The notes under the pieces: model-generated
The model's database searches: none
What the model was told of the DNA's origin: nothing
What the model saw: only the letters and a program-made list of their open reading frames with translations
Source: Apoda limacodes
Taxonomy: Eukaryota > Arthropoda > Insecta > Lepidoptera > Limacodidae
Assembly: GCA_946406115.1 (NCBI GenBank)
Contig: OX291551.1
Location: forward strand, 14,818,001 to 14,882,000
Direction: 5' to 3'
Length of the DNA stretch: 64,000 bases
Part shown: piece by piece, positions 12,933-26,115 of the stretch
Layout: every line of letters starts with the position of its first letter
Numbering within the stretch: the first letter of the stretch is position 1
Translations under genes and position numbers: made by a program

Positions 12933-13830
12933 TAAATTAAATTAAATTTTGTTGTAACTGTCATATGTTTTGTAGAAATTCTTAAGAACGTAGATAAATT
13001 TGAATCAACTACTTATTAATATAACTTAAAACTAGAAATATAACTAAAAACCTATGAAAATAATATCGTTTTAAATAATAGGTACGCTATATACTTTACT
13101 TTAGTGTCGCCTGTAACTTAACCCAAAGTCATATAGCGTTTGTTGAATCGTTAAAAGGCTGGGCGATTCTTCGATCTTCGCGTAATAATTGGCGTAACAG
13201 CACAATAATGTCTATATATCTTTTATTTATGTGTAGGAAGATAGTTTGTGAGGGAAGGTATACATATACCTACATTTGCTCGCCGTAACAATTTTATCGT
13301 ACAACTGTTTAATGGAATTGTCTTATAAGCCTTTCTAAAAGTTTATTATATTCATATAAGAATCCGATCCGATACTTCTTTTTTCCCTTATGCAAAGATG
13401 AGTCAAGATCTATCTGGAATAAGGCCAGGTGATGTCACGCGAGAGTAAACATTTTAAAAAATAATGACTATTACTAATTAATACTAATAATAATTACTGT
13501 TTCTTTTATTACAAAAAAATCGCTACGTAAAAAGTTTTGTGTATTTAAATAATAAATAAATATAAATAATTCGTTTCGGACATTACAAACAGCGTCGTCT
13601 GGCCTTAAAGTAAGCAAAGCTTGTGTTATGGATACCAGCCAACGGATACAAATATATATATTACTTTTTTTTGTAAATACAAACATATCTATACATATAA
13701 AATGCTTTGTCCTGAATGACTGATGGATAAACGCACAGCCTAAACCGCTGATCGTAGAGACCTGAAACTTGGAGGGTGTGTTCTTTGTATGACGTAGACA
13801 TCCGATAAGAAAGGATTTTCTGAAAACAGA

Positions 13831-14130
13831 CTCGCGCAATAAGGGTAAAACGATTGTAATGAAATAAAATTGTTATACACACGCTGGGGAATGATTTTGA
13901 GAAAGAAATAAGGGTCAAGTGCAAGTGAGACAGGGTCAAGTGCGAGTCGGACTCGCGCAATAAGGGTAAACCGATTTTAATGAAATTTTGGTAAGTTATT
14001 ATGCACACACCGAGGAAGGTTTCTGAAAAAGAAAAAAATGTCAAGTGCGAGTCGGACTCGCGCAATAAGGGTAAACCGATTGTTAAGAAATTTTGGTAAG
14101 TTGTTATGCACACGCTTGGGAAGCTTTCTG
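13831..14130 (+). repeat. Tandem array, three units of about 105-121 bp
   Basis: CTCGCGCAATAAGGGTAAA recurs at 13831, 13952 and 14057 (spacings 121 and 105). Each is followed by a CGATT..AATGAAAT-type block and a TTATGCACACNC block. Units carry GTCAAGTGCGAGTCGGACTC, linking them to the 'GGCCAAGTGCGA' family. Open frames on the minus strand here reflect the repetition. Confidence 0.75.
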
Positions 14131-14204
14131 AATTATTACCTATAACCCTTTCACAATAGGTTCGTGCGGCAGTTGTTTTATAAAGAAACAACGTTCGCCG
14201 AGTC

Positions 14205-14336
14205 AGCTAGTCATTCATAAATACACCCAGACTCGAGACAAACACAAATGTTTATCACATAGATGTTTGTCCAATGCGGGAACCGAACCCACACCCTTTG
14301 CACAACAGCTGGCCACACTACCAACTAGGCTGCAAG
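14205..14336 (-). mobile_element. tRNA-derived SINE, family A, antisense
   Basis: The reverse complement has an A-box-like TAGTTGGTAGTGTGG and a B box GGTTCGGTTCCC (14278-14290). The body CAAACATCTATGTGATAAAC and CTGGGTGTATTTATG matches 46683-46940. It is a non-autonomous element transcribed by Pol III; no protein is coded. Confidence 0.65.
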
Positions 14337-14589
14337 GAAGTTTTATTAAATATTCAAGAATTGGAAACTCTTCATAAATTTGTCTAACGCTATGTTTTAT
14401 GTAGTGTTATTTACAAAACGAAACAACCTAACCATATTTTATTTTAACTGGTGTTATTATAAACTTCTCAATAAGTTTTATCTACTATTCTATGTCTATT
14501 TTATGGTTACTCAAAATGTGTCTTCGCATCAATCTGGTGGCAAACAATATAAATCGCAGCAACGAAGATGGATCCAACTTTACATTGGA

Positions 14590-15010
14590 TAACTCTGTTA
14601 TTTTTATTACAGAGACTTTAGTAATTCGTCTATACTTAAGTTACATCTGCTATTTTTGTTAGGTACAGCCACTTAAGGGATACTACTTTACTTTGGTTAT
14701 ATCTGTTATTTTTTCTACAGCTACTTTAGTGAATAGGCTTTACTTTTGTTACATCTGTTATTTTTTACTAAATTGCCTTTAGTAATTCTAAGTACTTCAC
14801 TTCTTATTCACTTTAGTTACATCTGTTATTTATACAAAAGTTAGGTACTATAGTAATTATACTTTATTTTGGTCACATCTATTATTTTTACTACAGTGAC
14901 CTTAGTAATTCTACTTCACTTTGGTTACATCTGTTATTTTTACAACAGTTAGGTACTTTAGTAATTTTACTTTACTTTGGTCACATCTGTTATTTTTCCT
15001 ACAGCCATTT
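14590..15010 (+). repeat. Minisatellite, eight units, alternating 52/56-bp spacing
   Basis: The motif CTGTTATTT (with small variants) starts at 14595, 14647, 14703, 14755, 14823, 14879, 14931 and 14987. Spacings are 52, 56, 52, 68, 56, 52, 56. Units also share TTTAGTAATTCTACTT, TTTGGTTACAT and CTACAG. Two-unit periods of 108 bp point to a dimeric higher-order repeat, with one 12-bp insertion or slippage event. Confidence 0.85.
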
Positions 15011-15324
15011 TTTTTTATACTGTGTGAACAATATAGATTGAGCCATAAAAATATATTATAATAAGTTTTTATATCAGAAAGTATATTACGTCAATAAGAT
15101 TTTTATTCAAAATATGAACATAAATTGAAAAGTTTAACAATAAAATGGCCTATAAAAGGTTAGAATTGTTTACATTGAGGGTCTATTGGCGTGAAATGGG
15201 CATTGTAGCCCATTTGCAATCGTAGCCGAGTCAAAATACAATTGAACATTAACCGTTAAAGCTCAGTTATCATGTGAAAAATAAAATTTGTTAGAAGTCA
15301 GTTTTCTTGGGTAAATTAAATTTT

Positions 15325-15670
15325 AGTACCTGGAGGACCGAGCTACGCTCGCGTCTTTTTTAACAACACCATCTTATGTCAAGTAGCTTAACAACGCCAT
15401 TTATTATCAAGTAGCTTTATCGTTGCTGTTTCTTAAAAAATTATAGTATTACTACTCGCCAATAGATGTCAGAAAGAGTCATATTTTTCAGTTTATCATT
15501 GCCTAAAAACACGGATAAAACAACGTTTTCTGAAAATGAAACCTAGCTTGATCGATTTATCGCCCCCGAGACCCCCTACATACTAAATTTCATAAAAATC
15601 GATGGAGCCGTTTTCGAGCTTTAGATTATTAATATATATATATTCAAGAATTGCTCGTTTAAAGGATTGG
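15325..15670 (+). repeat. Lepidopteran dispersed repeat ending 'AAGAATTGCTCGTTT'
   Basis: It contains GACCGAGCTACGCTCGCG, GATTTATCGCCCCCGAGACC, CATAAAAATCGATGGAGCCG and a TA run, then TTCAAGAATTGCTCGTTT. I know this combination from lepidopteran genomes. A short tail relative is at 20439-20453. Confidence 0.55.
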
Positions 15671-16236
15671 CAAGTACGAAAAATCGCGCAACTTTGTTAC
15701 ACAGCTGCACTTATCAGCGTGTCAATGCATTACTGAGGAAGTAAAATGAATAAATATAGAATCAAGCGCACAAGAAAGCAACAATTATAGTTCCTATTTC
15801 CAAGTGAATGCTTAAATATCATAAATAATTAGTTAAAAATGAATAGCGAATTTTTTAAGAATATCTCTGTTTCACGACTTCGACTGATGTCTGAACTATG
15901 TTTTTCAATTATTTTCTTTAATGGGTTTTGAGTAAAACCTGCTAAAAGAACTTAGTAGAATACTTTTTACAGACTTTAAATGAAAACAAATGATTTATAT
16001 GCATTTTTTAAATTTGAAAAATAGCATTGCGAAGGTCAAAAAGTCATACAGAGCCGACAGAAGGAGTCGTGATAAAAATATTATGATAAAATTTTTTTTT
16101 GCTAAATACTGCATGCGCATGCCATCACATACATACCTATTTTATGACTTTACTTGTACTATGAGAAATGCTATCTATCTGATGTAAAATCAACCATTCT
16201 GATGATAATAATAGGACAGACATGTAGTCTACATAA

Positions 16237-16240
<4 letters not shown>

Positions 16241-16286
<46 letters not shown>
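16241..16286. repeat. (TA)n microsatellite
   Basis: There are about 22 TA units, followed by TGTGTACG. It generates a spurious Tyr-Ile repeat frame. Confidence 0.95.
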
Positions 16287-16290
<4 letters not shown>

Positions 16291-16364
16291 ACGTTGCAGC
16301 CGTAGTACGTCCTCACTGCAAAGGCACCGGCCTATCCTTAAAGGAAAGAAGCTAAGGCCATAGC

Positions 16365-16640
16365 CTACTACGCTGGCCCAAAGCAGATTGGCGCTCGTTG
16401 TCGAGCTAGTGGCTACTCGACTGTCAGAGCTTTAAAGCCGTTTCCGAGGTCCTTGACTGCTGTCATATGTCCGACTCTTTACAGTGCCATTTTAAGAACA
16501 GAAGAGCTCATAAATGTGTCATTCGTTGCTTTCCCATTCAATGACTGTCTAAGCCCGACGTTACTTACCTTCACATATCGTTTCCGAAACACCAATGCAG
16601 CTGGGCTGCGAGCTTTGATACATACATATACACATTCAAC
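16365..16640 (+). repeat. Unnamed dispersed repeat, copy 2
   Basis: It contains CTCGACTGTCAGAGC, TGACTGCTGTCATATG and CACATATCGTTTCCG, parallel to 9530-9735. Confidence 0.45.
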
Positions 16641-19271
16641 TATGATAACAATTCAAATTTTATAGATAGGCCAAGGAGTGCTAAATTTGGTCCGAAATTA
16701 TAATTATTTACTACTTCTAATAAAATTAATGTTTTATTGTTTCAGGTACGTTAGAGAATCAAAAACCATCATTTCTGAAATGGAAAACCAACATATTGGT
16801 AACGTTGACAAATCATTACATAGTGAAACTGTATAGCTATAAATTATGTTCTTGAATAATGTCTTTATTTGTTCTTATCATACTATTTCAAATTTGACAG
16901 GCAAGATAAAAGTGTCTCTTTTAAGACCAAATTAATAAACCGGCACCTTTGACGTGTAGGTACACGACAAGGGGCGAGGCGGCTTCTTATCTGTACACAA
17001 ACATGTCACGGAACTGAACGACCCGAAGTGGTTTATGAAATAATGTCTTAATTAGCTAAAATACTGATTTATTACCACAAAGTAAGGCGACTTAAGTGTA
17101 AACGTGACACAATGCATGGATGTACACGCGTCCCTTGAAATTGATGCTGCCAGCAAAAAGGGTCTTGAAATAAAACCCTATGTTGTTAATTGTAGTGCAA
17201 CTTCATGGTTTGTTCTTTTATAATAACAAGGTCAATTTTTTTATATTTATTTTAGTTTACGTCACTAAAGTTCGGTAGTCTTATTGTTTGATGTGTAGAA
17301 TGCATGATATAAGTCTTTTATAACAATTAGATTTGAGTGCTTTTAAGCTCTTTCAAACAGTTTCACAAGAAAAAGTAAGAAAAGGTAACCGATACTATTT
17401 TTTATAACTTTAATGCAAGTTTTCAAATTAATTCACGTTTGAAATTTACCATTTTTAAAAAATCCTCGTCACGAGACTGCACACTAATACTTTGAAAAAA
17501 AAACGGTTTTAAAAGTAAAAGTAAAAAAAGGAATCGATATTATCATAAATACCTACCTTCGACGCAGGTTTTTAAATTAATTAATAAATTAATTTAAATT
17601 AATGTACCACAAGAAAACACAAACTTATCAAAACAAAACATAGCCTATAACCATCTTAAATGACATAGCTTTCTAATAGTGAAATTTTTTTTTAAATCGT
17701 TTCAGTCGTCTTAGAGAATACCGTCCACAAAGAAACGAACTTACAATATCCGCTCTGTCTCTTTATAATACTATAAAGATTAGTATTAATTTCGTAATAC
17801 GACTAATACCTATAAAAAACGTAATTTTGGAGGATGGAGGTAACCAAGTCTAAAAAGTAAAGTAAAATCATGGCGAAGATGTGATCAATTATCGACATAA
17901 AGTGCTTCAAGCGCTTCATACATTATTTTAAATGTTTGTCAACCACTGTTAAGTCGTGAAGGTTACGCTCGGTCATGCTTCAAAGATAAAAAAAAATCTA
18001 TGCAGACAGGACAAACAAGGAATAGCGACTGGCTTTGAGGAGATTTATAGCATACGACATAAAGTCGTACTCAATCTTTAAATTCTTATATTTTCTAGTT
18101 TTAGCTATCAAAATGTTAAATAATATCTATTACAAGATAGGTGGGTGTGGAATTTGGCAGTTACGTCTATTGAATGCTAGAATAAATTACTAGCGGCAAC
18201 TTTGTTTCACTAGAAGCTTCCAAATCCGATATGTAAATAGTAAATATATCAAAATATTCTTTTAGTAGCTGTTTTTTTTTTAATTTTAAAACTTAAAATC
18301 TTGATTCATCTTCCTAAAAGTACACATGCCTTGATGTAATAACACCAAATGGACACGTCAATGGTGAGAAATTCTCTTTTTCATGCTATGAAAAATTAGC
18401 GTTATCTGTTATTACTTTTGAAAACTACGTGAAACATGGTGAGCTTGCATATAAACCTTTAGTATCGCAGCCATGCAAACAAAGTAGGTAATAGTTAGAT
18501 GGCAAATCTGACATGGTACAAAGCGATACTAAAACATCTTGAAGCAATAATTATTCGATCTTTTAAAAAAACAATTACCCTGGCAGTAAAATATAAACAA
18601 GTAAACGTACCTTTTAAAAATGTCAATATTCGAAAAAAATCTATACATAATAATTCTATTATTGATTTGGTCAGTAAGAAGTTCTCAGACTACTTTCCGT
18701 GGGTTGTAAGCCTGCTTCCTAACATAGAAATGCTAATTGATCACTTTGTGCAATCCGCTTCCAACGGGCAAAGTAAACTTTGACATGCAAATTCTTTTTT
18801 TGCATTCCACCCGTGCCCAGAACGACAGAGCTTGAAGAAAGAATGCCCTTTACTTACCTCAACAGGTAATCAAAGAAATAGAAGATTTAATTGTTTTCTT
18901 TTAAAAAGTAAGTATCATAGAATAAAATACAGCACTTAAAATTTTAGTTTAGGGTAAGTTTACATTAACTAAAATTTTAGTTAAGGTAAAGTTTACATTG
19001 TTAGTTATTTTTAGGAGTACAAATTATATAAATAACCGTAACTACTACAAATTAACTTTAAGGATCACTCATAAAAAAAATAACGCAAAATTAAGGGGCG
19101 GATATTGAATGAGAAATGTTACCTGAATTCAAAAGCAATTTAAACGTTCACATATTTAGGTACACGGCGTAGCAACAGAGACAACAGAGTAGACAATTTG
19201 TCAAATATTTAGTTTCATTGTGCATATCACATCGACCATCTTGGAATATTAAATAAGTTTTTAAGATCTTT

Positions 19272-19400
19272 ATTATTTTGGTCTACTGCTGGGTATAAGC
19301 CTTATCCAAGGCGCTCCATTGTTTCAAGTCCTCTGCTTCGGGTCATCAGTCCATCGGGCTGCAGGGCGTCCTACGTTTCACCTTCCGGTATGCGATCTAA
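19272..19400 (-). mobile_element. Second RTE-type LINE 3' end fragment
   Basis: The plus strand has GGTCTACTGCTGGGTATAAG and GCTGCAGGGCGTC, parallel to 4840-4950 (ACTGCTGGATATAAG, GCTGGAGGGGCGTC). Only the last 130 bases of the element remain. Confidence 0.5.
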
Positions 19401-20494
19401 ATAGGAAAGATTTCGATAACTTTCATAAAATCTAGTCTTGGCACTCTTATTATGAAAAAGAGTTAAAAAATATCTTTGATTAATTTTATAGTGTTACCAT
19501 TTTTAAAGCAGAACTTTTGCATTTCATTCATGCGAAAATCACTTAAATAAGGCTTTCATAGCAACATATTCCAGTTTCAATGTCGCTTACTTTTACGGTC
19601 ATAGATAAAGTAAAGAGAAATTAGCGATTTGTTTATTTGTGTTTCAAAAAAGGTTCGAAATCGTATGAAAATTTAGTTTATAGGTAATTTATTATTTTAA
19701 TCTAAACTAATTTATTATACATTCATGAAATGTATTGTGTAGTGTCAATTAACCATGTATAAATCGGATACATTTAAATTTTATATTTATGTTGCAAGTA
19801 CCAGTACTGTAACAGGTTAGACATGCTATAGCATCAAAGTATTGGAACGACTAAAACCTTAATTCATTTTCATTTGGTCAAAACCCTATAAAATACCTTC
19901 AAATAATAATACGAATCGGACACGGATTGTTTAAGACAATACTATATCTGTTTATAGTTTTATACGCTATAAATGTAATATATTATGTGAATAAATTTAC
20001 GTACCTACTTTCCAAAATAGAAAAAAGAAAACCGCTCACGCTAACGCTCGCGCTTCGTCTATCACTTTATCATCGCTACCACGGTGGCGAAGTTAAATGT
20101 GCTCATAAAAACGCACATTTACAAGGTAAATATAGAATTGCCGCCGTGATTTTTGTACTTTTTCTTACCCATTCTCACATGCGCAGAAGTGAAATATTAC
20201 ATATTAAACGTACCTTTGGTAGCTTTTACTGGATTTTGAATAGATTTTGTTGGGTGTATTCAATGAAGGATGGAGTAAACTGATATTTTGTTATAGGTTT
20301 CAAAATTTTAATAACAAATAAATATATCGAAAATATTTAATTAATTGTTTTTTACAAGAATTTTATTTCGTTTTGCATAGTCTAATATTCTAAATTTAAA
20401 TATTTTCTAGAAAATCACTAAATAAGATATTATTATATTTCAAGAATTGCTGTTCATTTTAGCGCGACGATTATTTTTATTTTATTTATTATAT

Positions 20495-20666
20495 TATATG
20501 GCTGTCTGTCTGTCACTTCTTCACGCTTAAACCGCCATTAAGATGAAATTTGGCATGGAGATAGTTTGAATCCCAAGGAAGGACATTTTTCTACAATGAG
20601 GCAACTCCTTGAAATCCTACACTGATAACCGAATTAAGAGCAGGTGAAACCGCGGGCAGAAGCTAA
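20495..20666 (+). repeat. Helitron-like non-autonomous element, copy 2
   Basis: It has GGCTGTCTGTCTGTCAC, GAAATTTGGCATGGAGATAG and the end CCGCGGGCAGAAGCTAA|T. Confidence 0.5.
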
Positions 20667-21184
20667 TTATTTATAAATTCGTATTAAAATGATATTGTAA
20701 TGAAGTGATGTTATGGCAGCGAATTAAATGTCCATGGTAACTAATATTTCAGTACACTATACGATTGATATTGATACTAACTGATATCGGATAAAAAAAA
20801 TCTCTAAAATAATAAAATTTATTCTTAAATTTTAAGATTCGGTACTTGTTTTGAATATTAACCTTTTATTTTCACCATATCTATGGTAAACTAAAATAAT
20901 TTGTTGGTTCCGCTGTTGTATTTCGCTATTGTTCCGACAGCCAGCCGTAAATCTCCCCTGTTTATGGTCCTATGTGGGTACTTATATTACGGTAGGCTGT
21001 TGATATAATAAATATGAAATGTAAGAGTTTCATAATACTTCAACATTAATTGAATTGTAATTATTTGTACAATATAGTTATTAAGACTAGCTTTAACAAC
21101 AATAAGACATTATACAAAATAATCTTTATTTGAATCAGGTTCAATCCAATGCATATTATAACGATTTTAACGAAAAAGAAGATT

Positions 21185-21715
21185 AGAAAGAAAAGTGACG
21201 TTCACAAATTAAATACTAGAAGCAAAAATAAGCTGTTGGTGCACGATACACGTCTACACAAAATAAGTAACTCTTTTATGGTGCAATGTATAATACACTT
21301 TTACAACAAAGTTCCTATTAATATTCAAATGCTATCAATAAGTAAATTTAAATATTTTATCCAACAATAACTTTGTAAAAAAGCAAACTACGATATTTCA
21401 GACTGTGTAAATGATAAAAATCCATGGGACTGAAAATGCTCAATTACAGAACGCATAGGTAAACCAAATTAAAATGGAAATAATATATAATTGTACGGCT
21501 TAACATTTTTATTCAAAAAACATTGATTGTATTCGTATGTTTTATGATTTTTTTTAAAATCATAATGATTTCTTGCCGGATTCTTCTCGGTTGAAATCAA
21601 CATCATTGTAAACCAGATTTCAAAAAATAGTATTTCATAACTTTGACGATTCAAAGTGTTTATAGAAACCTAATTTCAATAAAAGATATTGACTTTGAAT
21701 TTCACTTTGAACTCT
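21185..21715 (+). mobile_element. 3' fragment of the same LINE as at 40300-41692
   Basis: The encoded SDVHKLNTRSKNKLLVHD and KISNSFMVQC nearly match the C-terminal part of the longer copy (SDVHKVNTRSKNKLLVHD). The following 3' untranslated stretch is also parallel, including ATTCTTCTCGG followed by GAAATCAACA. It ends in degenerate TTTGA-type repeats. It is 5'-truncated, as expected of incomplete target-primed reverse transcription. Confidence 0.75.
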
Positions 21716-21719
21716 AGCT

Positions 21720-21777
21720 ACAGCTACCGACACCGATAATAGAATCTAGCGCGGGCAGAGCAATGGAAAAAAGCTAG
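21720..21777 (+). repeat. Helitron-like 3' end fragment
   Basis: ATCTAGCGCGGGCAGAGC, then AAAAAAGCTAG|T, follows directly on the LINE fragment ending near 21715. Confidence 0.4.
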
Positions 21778-24700
21778 TGTGGTTATAATTGAATGTGGTA
21801 CTTTCTATGTAAACCTACCCATATATTATGTATGAAATTAAAATACTGGAGCTATTTAAGGTACCTGTCCAATTAAAAGTTGTTACCGTTCGAGATTAAT
21901 TACTACAAAGTGATATGTAGATGGCGTCATTGTATTGAAAGCGAAATGTCGTCGTTCATTCGAAATATGAAAGAAAAAAATAGTTCGAAATCTTGATAAA
22001 ATTTCCGTGGAGCGGTGACACTGGCAAGTAAACAAAATAAAAAAGAAAAAAAGTTGAGTCGAGGTGTCGGCCGGACCGTGTCGCCTTATCTCAGTTTATG
22101 AACGCTGATCAATCAAAGCTACGTTCGAAAATTAAAAATTGAAACAATGAACGTTAAAAGCTGTTTTAAATGCCTTTTAAAAAAAAGTAACAATGTGCAA
22201 TTGAATAGATTATGTTCTCTTTGTCCTCTTTGTTGAATAGTAGACTACAATTATTGACCTTTATATTGTTTTGCTGTGCCTAAGCCCACACAATGTTTCT
22301 AGTTTGACTTTCTTAAGATTTTTTTTTTAATTTAGATATACAATTATATATTGCAGAAATCTTCATCATATCATTAAAGTAAAAATAAGCATCATCAACA
22401 AGCACTAAACCTTAATTAAAAAATTACACGTCCGTACTGCTTTTTAGCCACAATAAAAGAGCCGAAACATTCCGGCGAAAATTGTTAAGAAACATGTCAC
22501 GCCTGACGTCTAATTATTCAATCGCACAAAACTTTAAAATTTGCTATAAACATTTTAAAGTTTAAATTTCGTTTCGAGGGCAGTTTTTAATCTTACAGTG
22601 GTTTGGGATCTGGGATTTTGCTGGATGTAGAAAATATTTATTTTTGAATAGCAGAGTTTGTTTAAATAAAATTTAATAATTTAATTTATAACATAGTAAG
22701 TAGTATAAAAATTAAACATAACATTATTTCTCTAATTTTTACAAAGAAATTCAGAAGCAGAGTTTGTATATTTATAATTTCATTATAAAAAAGATATTTT
22801 TATAAAAAAGTAGTTGAAAATGGGTTGCACATAGAAGAAAACAACAAAATTTAATCGAGTAAGCTCCATATCTTCGATTCTTCGAATCAAGTTTATTATG
22901 GCAGCAGTAGCTCTGTATTCAAGTCAAATAACATTAATTTTAAATGTACCTAATAGAGTCAAACTGCTTTTCAGCGATACTAAGTAGAGATCTGACGCAT
23001 ATTCCTTATAAAACAACTTTCAATATCCTTCTAAAGATTATTTTTATCACATCTATTCAAAAAGAGCTAGTTGTTTTCCCGTAAACAGGGATTGAAGTTG
23101 CACTTTGAATCCCTAGGGACGCAAAGAGATTTCAATTTGGAATGTGAATTATAGAGATCGATCAAGAACATTGTATAAACAATGTGTACATAATAAAACT
23201 GGCTGGCCGCGCGCCGACACAAATAAAAAAAAGTTTGTGAAAAAGTAAAAACCGCGTGAAAAATATTCAGCCTGTGTAATTGTTAACTCAAATTCGTATT
23301 TCTGATGATACTTTACTAAAAAAAAAATAGTGGTAATAAATGTACTCTTCTTATTTATAAGTTAGACTTATCTCTTTTCTCATAATGGGTGATAACAACT
23401 CAGTCGCAAAATTATTTTACCTTGTGTGCCGTCCTTTGAATCCTTCGCTCCACTCTGGATTCAAAATAGCACCCTCGCCGTAAAAATATTATTTTGATCC
23501 CTTATGATACAATCTTACTATATACAAAAGGAAAAATCTCACGCTAGAGGCGCATGTTAAAATGTTGGCCTAAATGATCTCATAGTTTTGAATCGAAATT
23601 GATCTGAGATTAGCTATTATGTAGTAAAATTTAAGCATTAATTTCCATTAATTTGATTACTATCTATAATATAAGCGTACGGTTGTCAACGTATTCACGC
23701 TTAATTTTCCACATAATATTCAGGTATTCTTATACTTAAGGTAAAGTGCTATTGAAATTCAAATCATACTTATAGCTAAATAAATCTAGCAAAATCAATT
23801 TTTAAATCTTTCAAAGAAGCTAATCTTTACGAACTATCACTAATTAGTTACCGGTCAGGTGAATTTTTGACTTTATTATGTTATTTTCTGACAGTTGACT
23901 TCAAACATAATTACAGAAAACTCGTTGTTTTTTGTTTTTTTTTTTTTCTATTTGTACACAACATGTTACCCAGCGGCTAGATAAGAAACCACATCATAAT
24001 TTGACGGCCAGCTTCTTTTTACAAACCAAAAGAAAAGTCGTTTTAAAGAAAAGTTTCTTCAAGCTGTTTTGCTACGAATTGTTTTTCCAGTTTCTTTAAC
24101 TAATTTTAATTAAAACTACAACGTTATATATAAGTATGTTATGTTAATATAATGAAAGATCGATAAATAGAAAATTAATAGTACAAAGAAATTATTCAAA
24201 GCAGTCTGAAACCACCTGGCTTGCATAGTATAGTGTCAGAACCTCTAACGAGTTTAAAACAATTATTTATGGATGATTCCATTCTCCGCGCCGTTTACGA
24301 GACTGTAACAAATGTTGTAAATTGAATACAGTATCTGAACTGCTTATTATTATTTATCAAAGCTAAGGTTTCTGACTTAAACTACCTTTAAAAGGAGGAG
24401 TAAGTAACGACCTCCTCCTGTACGAACGTTTTATCAACCGTTTGAAATTGAGCCGATAAATTTTAAAACTCTGTGTTTTCTATCAAATGCCGTATGCAGA
24501 TGTGCACATTTGAATTAAAAAAAAGGACTTACATTTTTGTTTTCCTTATCGTCTATGTCTTTAAGACATACTTTTAATAGGATGAGTAACACGCATACGA
24601 ACGTGTTATCAAACCTTTGAAATTGAGCCGATAAATTTTCTATCAAATATCATATTCACTGTGCTCACATATTATATCACATTATGGGTATTAACACACA

Positions 24701-25491
24701 TATGTCCACATTTTTGTTTCGTGTGTGAATGCTTAACCTTTACAGCAGTTCCAAAGAATAAGTCATCTTTCAGACAGCTAATCTAACAGTGTGATTTAGT
24801 GCATAACAACCCCTTTCCTCTCTGAGGCTTAATTGAAACAGCCAGCATTGTGGGCCATAACTCCGTTATGCTGCAGACTGGCTGTCATCGTTGCTATTAT
24901 CGCATTACCCTCTGCAGGATACAAATACCGATGTTCTTTCTTGATTTTGTAATTAGTTTCTTATTTTCACGGTTTACAAGATTTATAATTGATTAAAAAT
25001 AAATTGAAACAGAGAAGTTTCTACTGGTCGCTTTACGAAAGGGTGAAATTCCATGATTGGATGAGTAAGATATTATTATTTATGTAGATGAGGTGTTGAT
25101 ACAATCAAAGCAGGTGCAAATAAATTATGTTACATACTCATGACTTTAATTCAAATTCGGTTACGACGATTGGTAAAGTTGTTATTACAAATGGTTCATT
25201 ATCACATCGGTAATTAATAACGGTTATTAGGGTTAAACAGAGTTTAATATATATATTTAAAACAAGTCTATGACCGGGACCATTCAAAAAGGACGCATAC
25301 TATCTATTTATGAGCCTGCAAAGTTTCATTCCAATCCGTTCGACAAGTTCTGCGTGATGCTTGATCAAACAGACAAAAAATTCAAAATTAGTTTATTTTG
25401 GTAAGATTTTTTTTTTTCATTGGTTCTTTTTGAAATGTTAATGTATAGACATAACTCTTTTGTAGTAATATAATATTATATTGATACTTTG

Positions 25492-25912
25492 TTTTTTTTT
25501 TTTTTTTTTTTTTCACTGAGGTGGCTAACAAGCTTACGGTCCGCCTGATGATAAGCGGTCACCGTAGCCTTTGGACGCTTTTTATACCCGGATTATCACT
25601 CGCACGTTGCCTCTCCTCAGAATTAAGGGTTCGATAGGGCAAGTGAGTTTGGGATCGTTGACAATTCTCACAGCCCGACGTTGAACCGAGTCAAAAGGGC
25701 CAAGCTGGTATCCGGGTGCACCCGCCCAGAGATGGCAGCAGTACTCCATATGGGGCTGAACTTGTGACTTGTAAAGCAGCAACCTTTGCCCCGACGTGAT
25801 GAACTGCCTCGCTCTGTTGAGTACACCTAATTTTTTGGACGCCAGCTTCACCTTGTCTTGCAAATGATCTCGGAAATTGACATCGCTGGAGATGTCAACA
25901 CTCTTGCACATA
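25492..25912 (-). mobile_element. LINE 3' fragment with poly(A), antisense
   Basis: On the minus strand, 25582-25911 encodes the C-terminal part of a LINE reverse transcriptase: ASKKLGVLNRARQFITSGQR and LLYKSQVQPHMEYCCHLWAG, then FDSVQRRAVRIVND. This wording is very common in lepidopteran LINEs. After the frame breaks, a 3' UTR runs to a 22-base T run at 25492-25513, the poly(A) tail seen in antisense. The 5' end is truncated. Tail relatives are at 31700-31907 and 62452-62510. Confidence 0.8.
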
Positions 25913-26029
25913 ATTAAATAAAAATTGCTTATTTAATCTTAAAACGATCACTTATGCTATAATTAACACCTGTGTGACGCCTTTTTTTATTTCATGAATT
26001 TCAAGACATATCTTTAATCACAGGTTATC

Positions 26030-26115
26030 GGGCAGAGATCGCTCCATAGCGATATGATCGCCATTTTACTTCTGTAAATACAATTTTATGTTTTATTTTG
26101 AACAATAAAATGTTT
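26030..26115 (+). repeat. LINE-type 3' UTR repeat with hairpin, copy 2
   Basis: The hairpin ATCGCT-CCAT-AGCGAT (26038-26053) is followed by ATGATCGCC, TCTGTAAATAC and ACAATAAAATG. Stem bases differ from copy 1 on both sides in a pairing-preserving way. Confidence 0.45.

Noticed and set aside
13661..14191. 176-codon minus-strand frame
   Set aside because: It runs through a tandem array, and its internal repetition reflects the DNA repeat.
14590..15010. CRISPR-like array
   Set aside because: Units are adjacent and similar along their whole length, without unique spacers; it is a eukaryotic minisatellite.
16154..16363. Frame with a Tyr-Ile repeat
   Set aside because: It is produced by the (TA)n microsatellite.
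18499..18783. 94-codon plus-strand frame
   Set aside because: It is rich in Ile, Lys and Asn, as expected by chance in AT-rich DNA; no domain or supporting context.
19927..20283. 118-codon plus-strand frame
   Set aside because: Its composition follows local base content, it spans a short hairpin, and no domain was recognised.
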